Below, in pieces: positions 1 to 8,766 of a DNA stretch of 64,000 nt. The stretch comes from Rhodoferax_B sp049316285 (GTDB taxonomy: Bacteria; Pseudomonadota; Gammaproteobacteria; Burkholderiales; Burkholderiaceae_C): positions 1-64,000 of the forward strand of contig NZ_JBMOXA010000020.1 of assembly GCF_049316285.1 (NCBI RefSeq), written 5' to 3'. Position numbers and translations under genes: made by a program. The first letter of the stretch is position 1. Every line of letters starts with the position of its first letter. The notes under the pieces are model-generated. The model was not told the DNA's origin. It made no database searches and saw only the letters and a program-made list of their open reading frames with translations.

Positions 1-1180
1 GCGGTGAAGCGGCGGGAATGATGGCCGGGTCGAAGCGTTGCTCGATCACCGGGCGCAGCACACCATCGACCACCTTGGCGCGGCCCATGTAGTTGGGCAG
101 CATGAGTTGGTTGTCGGCGGCGCGCATGTTCACGCTGCCGTAGATGGTGTCGAGCTGGGCGCCGCGCAGGGCCTTGCTCACCTCGGCGGGCTTGACGCTG
201 CCGGCCTTTTTCACGCCGTCAAACATCACCTGCGCGCCGTTGTAGGCCTGGCCTTCGTTGTCGGTGGGCAGGCGGTTGAACTTGGCTTTCCAGGCCGCGA
301 CAAAAGCCTTGTTGCGTGGCGCGTCGATCTCGGGGGTGTAGGCGGTGTTGCCGAAGGTGCCTTCGAGTGCCTTGTCGGTGGCGGTGACCATGAAGTTCTG
401 GATCAGTGCATGGCCGATGAGCTTCTTCGCCGGGATCAGACCGAACTCCTGCGCCTGCTTCACAAACGCGATGGCGTCGCGGCCGGTCTCGGCCACCCAG
501 ATGGCTTCGACGTTGGCCGCCTTGAGTTGTGCAATGTAGGGTGAGTAGTCCTTGGTGCCCAGCGGTGCGTACAACGCCAGGGGCACGCTTTTGCCGGCGG
601 CTTCGGCGGCCTTTTTGAACGACTCGCCCGAATCGCGGCCCCAGACGTAGTCGGCGGCCAGCACGGCGAACGACTTTTCTTTCAAGTCCTTGGCCAGCTC
701 GTTGATCATGGCGATGTCCATCGCGTCCGAGTGGTTGGTGCGGAAGCTGCGTGCCTTGCAGGTGTCGCCGGTGAGTTTGTCCGACTTGCTGGCGACCACG
801 AAGTAGGCCGCGTCCCAACGGTCCAGGTTTTGCGCAATGGCCAGCGAGATGGAGGAGGGGATGGCGCCGATCAACAGGTTGTAGCCGTCGCGCGCCATCT
901 TCTCGGCCACACGGCGGCCGGCGTCGGGTGTGCCTTCGTCGTCGCCTGTGGTCACTTCCACCTTGCGGCCGTCAATGCCGCCTTTGGCATTGGCCTCGTC
1001 GATGGCGAACTGCACGGCGCGAATCACCTCTTCGCCCTGTTGCGCAAACACGCCTGATTTGGACGACACCAGGCCGACCTTGACCGGCTCTTTGCCCTGG
1101 GCCAGCGCGGCCAGCGGCAGTGCGCCCGCGGCGCTGAGGGTGAGTGCGGCCAGCGTGGCCAGGGGCTTCATCTTGAACAT
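1..1180 (-). CDS. Branched-chain-type ABC transporter substrate-binding protein (3' end cut by window edge)
   Basis: Periplasmic binding protein of the Leu/Ile/Val-type (Peripla_BP_6) family, which captures a ligand and delivers it to the LivHMGF membrane complex encoded upstream in the same direction. I translated about 393 codons; the reading frame is still open at base 1, so the C-terminus is missing. The start is ATG at 1180 with AGGAGACA just upstream. Residues 1-27 form a signal peptide (hydrophobic, ending LAALAQ), followed by the family's typical VKVGLVSSKSG start. Mature-protein landmarks include GGIDGRKVEV and a conserved GDDEGTPDAGR stretch. The ligand cannot be read from the sequence; the neighbouring SDR and flavoproteins suggest an organic acid rather than an amino acid (inference). 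Confidence 0.9.
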   Translation of the reverse strand, partial: MFKMKPLATLAALTLSAAGALPLAALAQGKEPVKVGLVSSKSGVFAQQGEEVIRAVQFAIDEANAKGGIDGRKVEVTTGDDEGTPDAGRRVAEKMARDGYNLLIGAIPSSISLAIAQNLDRWDAAYFVVASKSDKLTGDTCKARSFRTNHSDAMDIAMINELAKDLKEKSFAVLAADYVWGRDSGESFKKAAEAAGKSVPLALYAPLGTKDYSPYIAQLKAANVEAIWVAETGRDAIAFVKQAQEFGLIPAKKLIGHALIQNFMVTATDKALEGTFGNTAYTPEIDAPRNKAFVAAWKAKFNRLPTDNEGQAYNGAQVMFDGVKKAGSVKPAEVSKALRGAQLDTIYGSVNMRAADNQLMLPNYMGRAKVVDGVLRPVIEQRFDPAIIPAASP

Positions 1181-1250
1181 GGTTTTGTCTCCTGAATCAA
1201 AGAGCCGGAATCGGTCCGGCCACCGTCTTAATCAGATCTGCAGAAAGCGT

Positions 1251-1955
1251 TTAGACCGTCACGTGTGCTTCCAGGTCGTGCAGGCTGGCCTTGGTGTTGT
1301 GTACCGCGCCTTGCGCCACCACCGAGCCCTTGGCCATGGCGCAGTAACGCTCGGCCACACGTACCACCAGGCTCATGTTTTGTTCGATCAGTAGCAGCGC
1401 CGTGCCTTGCGCCGCCACCTGGTTGAAGATGTCACTGAGCTGATCGACGATCACCGGTGCCAGGCCTTCTGTGGGTTCGTCGAGCAGGATCAAGGCGGGG
1501 TTGGCCATCAGCGCACGGCCCACCGCCAGCATCTGCTGCTGGCCGCCCGACAAAGCCGTGCCCGGCGTGTGCGCGCGCTCTTGCAGAATCGGGAACAGCT
1601 TGTAGATTTGGGGCACGCTCCACGGGCCCTTGCGGCCCACGGCGGCGCCGAGTTGCAGGTTCTCCTCGACCGTCAGGTTGGCGACGATGCGCCGGCCTTG
1701 CGGAACCACCACCACGCCGTTTTGCGAAGCCAGATAAGGGCGCGGTCGCGGCAAGCTCTTGGCGCCCAGGCGGATGCTGCCGCCACGCAAGCTGGCCAGA
1801 CCCAGAATGGTGTTGACCACCGTGGTCTTGCCCACGCCGTTGCGGCCTATGAGGGCGACGCGCTCGCCGGGGTTCACCGTCAAGCTCAGGTTGTGCAGGA
1901 TGTGTGCCGAGCCATAAAAGGCGTTCACATCTTCGAGTTTGAGCAAAGCACTCAT
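1251..1955 (-). CDS. livF: ABC transporter ATP-binding protein, LivF type
   Basis: Second ATPase of a branched-chain-type ABC importer; it hydrolyses ATP on the cytoplasmic face together with LivG. 234 residues, usual for LivF. Visible motifs: Walker A GRNGVGKTT near residue 37, ABC signature LSGGQQQML, Walker B ALILLDEPTEGLAP and a switch region LLIEQN. I chose ATG 1955 (MSALLKLEDV) because the family's conserved core begins there; the frame extends further upstream but that part has no similarity. It is separated from livG by an 85-bp gap that carries a C/G-rich hairpin, unlike the tight spacing of the other liv genes, so livF and the binding protein may be expressed at a different level. 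Confidence 0.93.
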   Translation of the reverse strand: MSALLKLEDVNAFYGSAHILHNLSLTVNPGERVALIGRNGVGKTTVVNTILGLASLRGGSIRLGAKSLPRPRPYLASQNGVVVVPQGRRIVANLTVEENLQLGAAVGRKGPWSVPQIYKLFPILQERAHTPGTALSGGQQQMLAVGRALMANPALILLDEPTEGLAPVIVDQLSDIFNQVAAQGTALLLIEQNMSLVVRVAERYCAMAKGSVVAQGAVHNTKASLHDLEAHVTV

Positions 1956-1984
1956 TTGTTGACCCCCACGTTCGGCACTTTTGT

Positions 1985-2039
1985 GTCCTCTCTGTCCCCC
2001 AAGGGGGCGTTCGCTGGCTTGAAGCGGTTCTGCGCTGCG
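1985..2039. repeat. Intergenic hairpin element CCCCCAAGGGGG
   Basis: The 85-bp gap between livG and livF contains a perfect inverted repeat CCCCC-AA-GGGGG at about 1998-2009 followed by a GCGTTCGCTGGC tail. From memory, short C5-AA-G5 hairpins with similar tails recur between genes in Comamonadaceae genomes. A related but less perfect block, CCCCTGCAAGGGGG with a GGAGCGACACG tail, lies at about 7709-7740 between two other genes. It may act as an mRNA-stabilising or attenuating hairpin inside the liv operon (inference). Confidence 0.45.
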
Positions 2040-2040
2040 C

Positions 2041-2760
2041 TCATGCTGCGCTCCCCAGATAGGCTTCGCGCACACGCGGATCGGCGCGCACGCTGGCCGG
2101 TGCGCCACTGGCGATCACGCGGCCGAGTTCAAATACGGTGACGGCGTCGGAGATGCCGAACACCACGTCCATGTCGTGCTCGACCAGCAGCACCGAAACA
2201 TCCCAGCGCGAGGTCAAGGCTTTCAGATGTTTCGCCAGGTCGTGCGACTCTTTGACTGACAAACCGGCCATGGGCTCGTCGAGCAGCAGCACACTCGGGC
2301 GGCCCACCAGCGCCAGGGCCAGGTCCAGGCGGCGCTGTTCGCCGTAGCCCAGGTCTTCGGCCGTGGCTTCGGCCAGCGCGATCAGGTCCAGCTCTTGCAA
2401 CACGGCGTCGGCGTCGGCGCTGGAGTCGGCCACCCCCATCTTGTGCGAGGCCAGTTCCACCTGCTGGCGCACCCCCATCTGGCCAAAGATGCTGGTGCGC
2501 TGAAAGCTGCGCGACAGACCGCGCATGCGCCGCTGTGTGGCGCCGAGCGCACTCACGTCCTGGCCACCAAGCTTGACCGAGCCACGCGTCAGGCTCACGC
2601 GCCCGGTGATGGCGTCTATGACCGTGGACTTGCCGGCACCGTTGGGGCCTATGAGCCCGCGAATCTGCCCACGTGTGAGCGTGAGCGAAACCCCGTCCAC
2701 GGCCTTGACCCCGCCGTAGTGGATGGCCACGTCGTGTGCTTCCAATACATAGTCCGTCAT
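2041..2760 (-). CDS. livG: ABC transporter ATP-binding protein, LivG type
   Basis: First ATPase of the branched-chain-type importer. 239 residues. Walker A GPNGAGKST near residue 37, a LivG-type stretch LSRSFQRTSIF, degenerate signature LGYGEQRRLDLALAL and Walker B LLLDEPMAGLS, then the H-loop LLVEHDMDVVF. The start is ATG 2760 with AAGGAGACAAC directly before it. It begins 10 bp after the end of livM, so translation is probably coupled. LivG proteins normally have LSYGEQR as signature; here GYGEQR is preserved. Confidence 0.94.
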   Translation of the reverse strand: MTDYVLEAHDVAIHYGGVKAVDGVSLTLTRGQIRGLIGPNGAGKSTVIDAITGRVSLTRGSVKLGGQDVSALGATQRRMRGLSRSFQRTSIFGQMGVRQQVELASHKMGVADSSADADAVLQELDLIALAEATAEDLGYGEQRRLDLALALVGRPSVLLLDEPMAGLSVKESHDLAKHLKALTSRWDVSVLLVEHDMDVVFGISDAVTVFELGRVIASGAPASVRADPRVREAYLGSAA

Positions 2761-2770
2761 GTTGTCTCCT

Positions 2771-3817
2771 TCAAAGCGCGGCCGCAGGTGCATTGCCTGG
2801 ACCTTGGTCTTGTGTGGTGTTTGCAGCGGGGGTGGCCGCGGCCTTCTGCCCGGCTGCTGTAGCTGCAGGTTTTTTGCGCTGGAACGATTTCTTCAGTGCA
2901 CCGGCGATGCCGGTGGGCGAAAACACGATCACCGTGATCAGCGCCACACCGAAGATGGCCATCCAGTGGTTGGCGTAGTCGCCCAGAATGTCCTTGGCCA
3001 GGAAATACACCACCGCGCCCAGGGCGGGGCCCCACATGGCCTTGTAGCCGCCCACCACCACCATCATCAGCGCCACGCCCGACAGGCTCCAGTGCAGGTT
3101 CTCGGGCGAGACGAAGCCGGTGTTCAAGGCCGACAACAAGCCGGCGACCGCCGTGACACCGGCCGACAGGCCGTACACCGCGGCGCGCGGCATCAGGGTG
3201 CGGATGCCGATGAAACGCGCGCGTTCCTCGTTGTCGCGCACGGCCTCGGTAATGCTGCCGAAGCGGCTGCGCAGCAACAGGGCCAGCACCAGCATCACCA
3301 GCACCAAGGCGGCCCAGCTCAAGAGGAACATGTTGGCCGGCTTGAGCAACAGCGACAGCGGCACACCGAACAGCGTGCTGGGCCAATCGATGTTCATGCC
3401 GTCGGCGCCGCCGGTGATGCCGCGTGAGCGCGAGGCCGTGAGAAAGAACATCTGGCCTATGGCCAGCGTGAGCATGCCGAAGGCCACACCGGGCACACGC
3501 ACAATCACCAGGCCCACCAGGAAGGCGCCCAGGGTGATGCCCAGGAGCGTGAGCACCAGTGCCGCCTCTGCCGGAATGGCTTGGGTCTGCAGCATCAGGC
3601 CCACGGCGTAGCCCGAGCCACCGAAGTACAAGGCATGGCCGAAGCTGGCCATGCCGTTCTGGCGCAGCAGCAGGCCCACGCCCAGCGCGAACACGGCGTA
3701 GATGATGGCCTGCGTGAGCAGCGACAGCACGGTGCTGGAGGTGACGGTGGCGGCCACGATGGCACCCACCACCACAGCGCCTACAGCGTTGAAGCCGATG
3801 CGTTGGATCGAAAACAT
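2771..3817 (-). CDS. livM: ABC transporter permease, LivM type
   Basis: Inner-membrane permease of the branched-chain-type importer; it forms the translocation channel with LivH. 348 residues, hydrophobic throughout with about eight to ten predicted membrane segments. The family's region GVAFGMLTLAIGQMFF and the C-terminal ATPase-contact region with ENLHWSLSGVALMMVVVGG are visible. The last 40 residues are a hydrophilic Lys/Ala-rich tail (KKSFQRKKPAATAAG...), a common but variable extension. Start ATG 3817 with GGAGTTCTC upstream; 28 bp follow the end of livH. Confidence 0.93.
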   Translation of the reverse strand: MFSIQRIGFNAVGAVVVGAIVAATVTSSTVLSLLTQAIIYAVFALGVGLLLRQNGMASFGHALYFGGSGYAVGLMLQTQAIPAEAALVLTLLGITLGAFLVGLVIVRVPGVAFGMLTLAIGQMFFLTASRSRGITGGADGMNIDWPSTLFGVPLSLLLKPANMFLLSWAALVLVMLVLALLLRSRFGSITEAVRDNEERARFIGIRTLMPRAAVYGLSAGVTAVAGLLSALNTGFVSPENLHWSLSGVALMMVVVGGYKAMWGPALGAVVYFLAKDILGDYANHWMAIFGVALITVIVFSPTGIAGALKKSFQRKKPAATAAGQKAAATPAANTTQDQGPGNAPAAAL

Positions 3818-3845
3818 GTTTGAGAACTCCAGAAGCTTGGGTTAA

Positions 3846-4697
3846 TCAGGTGCGGCTGCCGGCTAATCCAGACGGCTTCCAGATCAGGATGACAACCATG
3901 ATCACGAAGGGCAGCACGGCGGCCAGGTCGGCGATGTACACCGCGCCCAAGGCCTGCACCATGCCCAGTGCCATGGCGGCGATGAAGGCGCCAACCAGTG
4001 AGCCCAGGCCGCCGATCACCACGACCACAAACGAATCGATGATCACGTCCGCGCTCATGGCCGGCGACAGCGACAGGAAAGGTGCGGCCACCACGCCTGC
4101 CAAACCCGCGAGCGCACAGCCCAGGCCAACCACACCGGCGCTGAGTGCATCGGTGTTCACGCCCTGCATGGCCGTGGTGGTCGGGTCGGTGCTGGCGGCG
4201 CGGACAAACAGGCCTATCCTGGAAAAGCGCAGCCACAGGCTCAGACCCAGTGCCACCATGGCACCCACGGCGATCACACCCAGGCGGTAGGCCGGCAGCG
4301 GCGTGCCGAAGAAGTCGATAGAAGTGTTGAGCAGCGCAGGCGCGGCCACCGACAGGTTGCTTTTGCCCCAGATGGTTTGCACGCCGTCTTCTATGATCAG
4401 CAGCAGACCAAAGGTGACCAGCACCACGCTCAGCGGGTCGCGGTCCTGCAGCAGGCGAAAGCCGTAGCGGTCGAGCAACACACCAAACAGCGCCATCACC
4501 GCCGGTGCCGCTACCAGGGCGACCCAGAAGTTGCTGTAGTTGGCGATCGAATAACCCAGGTAGGCGCCCAGCATGTAGAGCGAGCCGTGGGCAAAGTTGA
4601 CCACGCGGCGCAGGCCGTAGATCAGCGCCAGGCCCGAGCACATGACCACCAGCAGAGCGCCGTAGACCAGGCCGTTGAACAAGTTGATCGCAAGCAT
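3846..4697 (-). CDS. livH: ABC transporter permease, LivH type
   Basis: Second inner-membrane permease of the importer. 283 residues with an N-terminal segment NLFNGLVYGALLVVMCSGLALIYGL typical of LivH, the conserved VNFAHGSLYMLGAYLGY region, and a C-terminal GGLGSLVGAFIAA loop that contacts the ATPases. Start ATG 4697, preceded by AGGAGACAAC. It follows the SDR gene by 24 bp, so SDR-livH-livM-livG-livF-binding protein reads as a single leftward operon. Confidence 0.93.
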   Translation of the reverse strand: MLAINLFNGLVYGALLVVMCSGLALIYGLRRVVNFAHGSLYMLGAYLGYSIANYSNFWVALVAAPAVMALFGVLLDRYGFRLLQDRDPLSVVLVTFGLLLIIEDGVQTIWGKSNLSVAAPALLNTSIDFFGTPLPAYRLGVIAVGAMVALGLSLWLRFSRIGLFVRAASTDPTTTAMQGVNTDALSAGVVGLGCALAGLAGVVAAPFLSLSPAMSADVIIDSFVVVVIGGLGSLVGAFIAAMALGMVQALGAVYIADLAAVLPFVIMVVILIWKPSGLAGSRT

Positions 4698-4721
4698 TGT
4701 TGTCTCCTCACTTTTTTAAAA

Positions 4722-5537
4722 TCAATCGAGTGCGGGCAGCAGCGACTCGGTGGCACCGAAGGCCGACCAGCCGCCGTCCACCGGCAGCACCGCGCCAGTG
4801 ACGTAGCTCGCGTGTGGCGAGGCCAGGAAGGCAATCACCTCGGCGATCTCTGCGGGCTCGGCCATGCGGCCCAGCGGTGTGCGGTGGCGAATCGCGGGCG
4901 CGTCAACGGCGCCTTTTTCTTCCAGCGCGATGAGTAGTGCTGTGCGCACGTAGCCCGGTGCCACGGCGTTGACGCGTACACCTGCGCGTGCCCACTCGCT
5001 GGCCATGGCGCGGGTCATGCCCAACACACCGGCCTTGGCAGCGCAGTAGGCGTTGCGTGCGGGCAGGCCGACGAGGCTGGCGATGGAGCCGAGGTTGACG
5101 ATGGCGCCGCGAGCGCCCCTGGCCTGGGCCGGCTGCTGCAGCATGTGCCGGGCGACGGCCTGGCTCATGAGAAACGTGCCGCGCAAATGCACGGCCAGCA
5201 CGCGCTCGAATGCGTCGGCGCCTTGTGTCAGCGTTGGGCCGGTCTGGTCACCTATGCCGGCGTTGTTGACCAGGACGGTTATGCGGCCACACTGCTGCGC
5301 GACCTGAGCCATGGCGTTGTCCACACGGTTGGCATCGGTCACGTCGCAGGCGAGGCCAAGGTGTTGGCTGCCGAGTTGTGTTGCGCGCGCCTGTACCGCT
5401 TCGGTATGTTGGTCCAGCAGGGCCACGCGGTAGCCGTCGGCTGCCAGGCGCTGTGCGGTGGCCCAGCCAATGCCGTCGGCCGCGCCTGTGACGATGGCGG
5501 CGCCGGGGCCGGATGGCGATGTTGCATCAGTTGGCAA
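4722..5537 (-). CDS. Short-chain dehydrogenase/reductase (SDR), TTG start
   Basis: Cytoplasmic NAD(P)-dependent alcohol/ketone oxidoreductase of the classical SDR family, 271 residues. Cofactor motif TGAADGIG at residues 17-24, the NNAG motif, catalytic Ser in GSIASL and the YCAAK active-site pair. I chose TTG at 5537 because AGGAGACAAG lies at ideal spacing in front of it and no ATG is available near the Rossmann start; longer upstream reading adds residues with no similarity. First gene of the liv operon, so it probably acts on the imported compound or its first product. The substrate is unknown; a second SDR lies at 20749. Confidence 0.88.
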   Translation of the reverse strand: MPTDATSPSGPGAAIVTGAADGIGWATAQRLAADGYRVALLDQHTEAVQARATQLGSQHLGLACDVTDANRVDNAMAQVAQQCGRITVLVNNAGIGDQTGPTLTQGADAFERVLAVHLRGTFLMSQAVARHMLQQPAQARGARGAIVNLGSIASLVGLPARNAYCAAKAGVLGMTRAMASEWARAGVRVNAVAPGYVRTALLIALEEKGAVDAPAIRHRTPLGRMAEPAEIAEVIAFLASPHASYVTGAVLPVDGGWSAFGATESLLPALD

Positions 5538-5860
5538 GCTTGTCTCCTTGTGGTCTGAAACTTCACACCGGCTGTGGCCGCCGTTGGGGTGTGAAATGTT
5601 TTGACGGTGTGGCTGCTGTTGTTTTGCTTGTGGTGCGCCAACCGTCTTGATGGCTGCGAATTTTGGGAGTCGGGACTGTCTCGGCGCTCGACGATTCGGG
5701 CCAGCAACAGGACATTTCGTGCACGTCTTGGTGGGTGTTTTCCCCTGGTGCCCTGTGGCTAGACAACATCGTGACCATGACAAAAAATCCTTTAGGCTGC
5801 GGCCATCCACACCCCGCAAAAATGCGGCGTGAAGTGTTTGCAAAAACCGGGTGAGGTGGC
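5538..5860. other. 323-bp non-coding gap carrying the SDR-liv promoter region
   Basis: No convincing gene is visible on either strand. The gap separates two leftward units (the flavoprotein ending at 5861 and the SDR-liv operon). It holds the 34-bp element described separately at 5690-5723, a TTTCACAC/TTTCAGAC pair nearer the SDR start, and a weak hairpin CCGCA-AAAA-TGCGG around 5815-5829 just past the flavoprotein stop, which could help end its transcript. Confidence 0.5.
5690..5723 (+). promoter_or_regulatory. 34-bp element shared with the araC-side promoter (copy 1)
   Basis: GACGATTC, 12 spacer bases containing GCCA at positions 4-6 of the shared core, then GGACATTTCGTGCA. The same arrangement occurs without gaps at 21617-21650, 26 of 34 positions identical. 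It lies about 150 bp upstream of the leftward SDR-liv operon, in the same orientation relative to transcription as copy 2. AraC-family proteins bind long asymmetric sites of this size, so it is a candidate site for the regulator encoded at 21673 (inference). Confidence 0.6.
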
Positions 5861-7621
5861 TTAGGGGGTGGGCTGCGCGAAAGCGCTGGCGCGTGCGCCC
5901 GCATGTTTGGCGGCCAGGTAGCCGAACACCAAACCGGGGCCTATGGTGATGCCCGGCGCGGTGTACACGCCGCCCATCATCGATTGCATGTCGTTGCCCA
6001 CGGCGTAGAGGCCGGGAATGGCTTTGTCGTCTTCGCCGAGCACACAGGCATTGGCATCGGTGGCGAAGCCCGTGGCCGCGCCGATGTCGCCGGGGTACAG
6101 GCGTATGGCGTAGAAAGGGCCTTGGGTCAACGCGCCCAGGTTGGGATTTTTTCCGCCGCGTGCGGCGTCGCCAATGTTCTGTTGGTAGGCCGTCACGCCA
6201 CGCTGAAAGTCGGGGTCTACACCGCTCTGGGCATAGGCGTTGATCTTGGCCACACTGGCGTTTAAACCCGCAGCGTTGATGCCGAGTTTTTGCGCCAGTT
6301 CATCCAGGGTGTTGGCCTGGGTGAGATAACCATCGGCTAGAAAGGGCGCCAAACCTTTGCCACCGGGCCGCACCATGCCCATGCCGTAGCGGCGCAGGGC
6401 TTCGGCGTCGGCCACCATGAAGGCGGGTACAGCCGGTGTGGTTTTGTGCGCCTGCTGCATGGCCAGGCCAAACAGGTGGTACGAGGTGCTTTCGTTGACG
6501 AAGCGCTCGCCGTTCTGGTTCACGGTGAGCATGCCGGGTTTGGCGCGGTCCATCACAAAATGCGGGAAGGACGCGCTGCTGCCATCGGCACGCTTGCGCA
6601 GCGAAACCGGCGCCCAGAACGCATGGCTGGCGCCCTGTGTGCCGTAGTGCGCGCCAATCTGTTGCGCCAGTGTGTGGGCTTCGCCGGTGGCCACCGGGGC
6701 GGTGGGCGACCACTCGGCCGGCACACCCGGAATCATCTGTGCGCGCAGCTGTGCATGGCGGTTGAAGCCGCCGCTGGCCAGCACCACGCCGCCGTTCACG
6801 CTCACCGTGCGGCGCTGGCCCTCCTGCATCAACAGCACCGATTCGATGCCACGTGTGTGCTCCAGGCTGCGCCCCAGTTTGCCAACCGAGGTGTTCAGCA
6901 GCAGCGAGACATTGCTGCGCTTGGACAGCGAATACAACAGTCGCCCGACCAGGGCGTTGCCCATCACCAGGCGGGTGCCGCGTGGGTGGCTTAGCCGGTC
7001 GAGGCCGTGGCGCGTGATCAGCTTCAGCGCGTGTTTGAAAGACGCCATCGACTTGCCCAGTGCGAGCAGGTGGTTGATGTCGGTGCGGTCCACCATCATG
7101 CCGCCGAGCACGGTGAATTCTGGAATTGGCGGGCGCACGAGTTTGAACAGATCGCCCAGCAGGCGGCCGTCAAACGGCAGCGGCTCCAAGGCGCGGCCGT
7201 TGAGTGTGGAGCCGCCCAGGTCGGAGATGTAGTCGGGGTGTTTGGCGTAGGGCCGGTAGTGGACTTCGGAGTGGTCTTCCATCACGTCTACCGCTGCTTT
7301 GCCGTTGTCCAGAAAAGCCTGGCGCAAGGCGCGTGGGCTGTGTTCACCCACGGCGTTGTCCAGGTAACGCGCCGCCTCGGCCAGAGTGTCCTGGGGGTTG
7401 ACCTTGGCGGCGTGGCGCGTGCCGGGAATCCAGGTGGTGCCGGCCGAGTATGCGGTGGTGCCACCGACGTATTCGGTACGCTCCACCAGCAGTACCTTTT
7501 GGCCGTCAATCGCGGCAAACAAGGCCGCCGCCATGCCGGCGCCGCCGGCGCCAATCACCACCAGGTCGAACGATGCTGCTTCGGGAAGGGCGGCGAGGGA
7601 GGAGAGGATTTGCATGCTCAT
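5861..7621 (-). CDS. FAD-binding dehydrogenase, 3-ketosteroid delta1-dehydrogenase-like (paralogue 1)
   Basis: Flavoprotein of the fumarate reductase/KstD superfamily, expected to introduce a C=C bond next to a carbonyl in an alicyclic ring or to do the reverse. 586 residues. Dinucleotide-binding GAGGAG at residues 24-29, then the KstD hallmark GGTTAYSAGTTWIPG. The C-terminal FAD-capping region reads GNDMQSMMGGVYTAPGITIGPG; the Tyr matching the KstD catalytic YPGAG is kept but the next residues differ (YTAPG). Start ATG 7621 has no clear Shine-Dalgarno; a second ATG lies two codons on. Downstream of the AroE-like gene by 186 bp in the same direction. Two paralogues are at 9584 and 19028. Confidence 0.85.
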   Translation of the reverse strand: MSMQILSSLAALPEAASFDLVVIGAGGAGMAAALFAAIDGQKVLLVERTEYVGGTTAYSAGTTWIPGTRHAAKVNPQDTLAEAARYLDNAVGEHSPRALRQAFLDNGKAAVDVMEDHSEVHYRPYAKHPDYISDLGGSTLNGRALEPLPFDGRLLGDLFKLVRPPIPEFTVLGGMMVDRTDINHLLALGKSMASFKHALKLITRHGLDRLSHPRGTRLVMGNALVGRLLYSLSKRSNVSLLLNTSVGKLGRSLEHTRGIESVLLMQEGQRRTVSVNGGVVLASGGFNRHAQLRAQMIPGVPAEWSPTAPVATGEAHTLAQQIGAHYGTQGASHAFWAPVSLRKRADGSSASFPHFVMDRAKPGMLTVNQNGERFVNESTSYHLFGLAMQQAHKTTPAVPAFMVADAEALRRYGMGMVRPGGKGLAPFLADGYLTQANTLDELAQKLGINAAGLNASVAKINAYAQSGVDPDFQRGVTAYQQNIGDAARGGKNPNLGALTQGPFYAIRLYPGDIGAATGFATDANACVLGEDDKAIPGLYAVGNDMQSMMGGVYTAPGITIGPGLVFGYLAAKHAGARASAFAQPTP

Positions 7622-7807
7622 GTTTCAGTAGTAGACGCCGCTGCTGGGGCCGCGGCTGGTTGGGTGGACAAACAGCGTGGAACTGGTTTGGCCAGACCAC
7701 AGGTGTTGCCCCTGCAAGGGGGTTGGCGGAGCGACACGTTGTGCACGCTGGGGCCTAGGGCAAGGCGTGACAGGTCCGGCGTGCGCCGCGTTTGCTCGTG
7801 TTCCTCG

Positions 7808-8647
7808 TTAGAGCAGGAAGTCCACCATCAGGTCGCGCACACGCGCAAACATGTGGCTGCCGGTCATGGTGTGGCAGCCTTTGGCGCGGGCGGCGGCGAT
7901 CAGTGGTGTCACGGCCGGTGCGGTGATCACGCAGCCGACGAACATGCTGGCCGTGAGGCGCTCCACGTCCAGTGGGTAGGGGTCGTGGGCCTGCATGCCG
8001 ACGGGTGTGGCGTTGACCACCACGTCAAATCCTGTCGGGTCGGCGCTGCCGTGGCTTACCGGGCAGCGGCCCAGGCCGGCAAGCCGGTCGACCAGTGTGC
8101 TGCGGCGCTGGTCGTTGTCATCAAAAATGGCCAGCTCGCGCACACCGGCCATCACCAGCGCGTGGGCGATGGCTGAGCCCGCACCGCCCGCGCCCACCAG
8201 CAGCACTTTCTTGCGCTCCGGGGCGCAACCGTTGTCGCGCAGCGCGGCGACAAAGCCCAGACCGTCGAACATGTCGCCATGCCAGGTGCCGTCAGCATTG
8301 CGGCGCATGGTGTTGACGGCGTGCAAAAAGCTGGCGCGTTCGGTGGTGGTGGTGCACAGATCGAAGCAGGCGAACTTGTGTGGCACGGTGACGATGACAC
8401 CATCCACATTGTGTGCCAGCGACACACCTGCCAACCAGGTCGCCAGGTCGGCCGGCGCCACATGGGCCGGCATCACATAGGCGTTGTGGCCGCGGTCGTG
8501 GAAGGCCTGGCTCACGCCCTGGGGTGATTTCACCTGGGCAATGGGGTCGCCGACGATGAAGTGCACTCGGCTGGCGCCGCTGAGTGGCTCCTTCAGGGGC
8601 TCTGTTTTCAGCGAGGAGATGGAGGTCGGGTTCAAAACGGTTGTCAT
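7808..8647 (-). CDS. Shikimate dehydrogenase-like protein with altered substrate pocket
   Basis: Member of the shikimate/quinate dehydrogenase (AroE) family, which oxidises or reduces a ring hydroxyl with NAD(P). 279 residues. Catalytic Lys91 in VTVPHK and Asp128 are present, as is the Rossmann motif GAGGAGSA at 152-159. However the substrate-binding SKSP is VKSP (Val39) and the NTDG loop is MFDG (126-129), so the carboxylate and hydroxyl contacts of true AroE are changed. Start ATG 8647 with AGGGCAGAC upstream. Divergent from an IclR regulator. It is therefore more likely a catabolic dehydrogenase on a shikimate-like ring acid than the biosynthetic enzyme (inference). Confidence 0.85.
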   Translation of the reverse strand: MTTVLNPTSISSLKTEPLKEPLSGASRVHFIVGDPIAQVKSPQGVSQAFHDRGHNAYVMPAHVAPADLATWLAGVSLAHNVDGVIVTVPHKFACFDLCTTTTERASFLHAVNTMRRNADGTWHGDMFDGLGFVAALRDNGCAPERKKVLLVGAGGAGSAIAHALVMAGVRELAIFDDNDQRRSTLVDRLAGLGRCPVSHGSADPTGFDVVVNATPVGMQAHDPYPLDVERLTASMFVGCVITAPAVTPLIAAARAKGCHTMTGSHMFARVRDLMVDFLL

Positions 8648-8692
8648 GTGTCTGCCCTGGTTTGTCTCAATGATTGGCAGTTTATATAAAAC

Positions 8693-8729
8693 TGGAATAC
8701 TATTCAACTATAGAACAAAGTTTTATTTA
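8693..8729. promoter_or_regulatory. Putative IclR operator between aroE-like gene and iclR 1
   Basis: A perfect 11-bp palindrome GAATACTATTC (8695-8705) is followed 18 bp on by a degenerate copy GAACAAAGTTT (8713-8723). The same layout, two 11-mers at 18-bp spacing, occurs at 25462-25490 in front of the second IclR gene; TGGAAT, ATTCAA, TAT and GAA fall at the same offsets. It sits 48 bp from the AroE-like start and about 62 bp from the IclR start, so binding could control both. Confidence 0.65.
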
Positions 8730-8766
8730 AGAATAGAATTTCGACAAACCATGACGGAGAGCCACC

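Noticed and set aside
5563..5904. Short minus-strand frames in the gap upstream of SDR 1
   Set aside because: Thr/Pro/Arg-rich, no homology pattern; the region instead contains the shared regulatory element.
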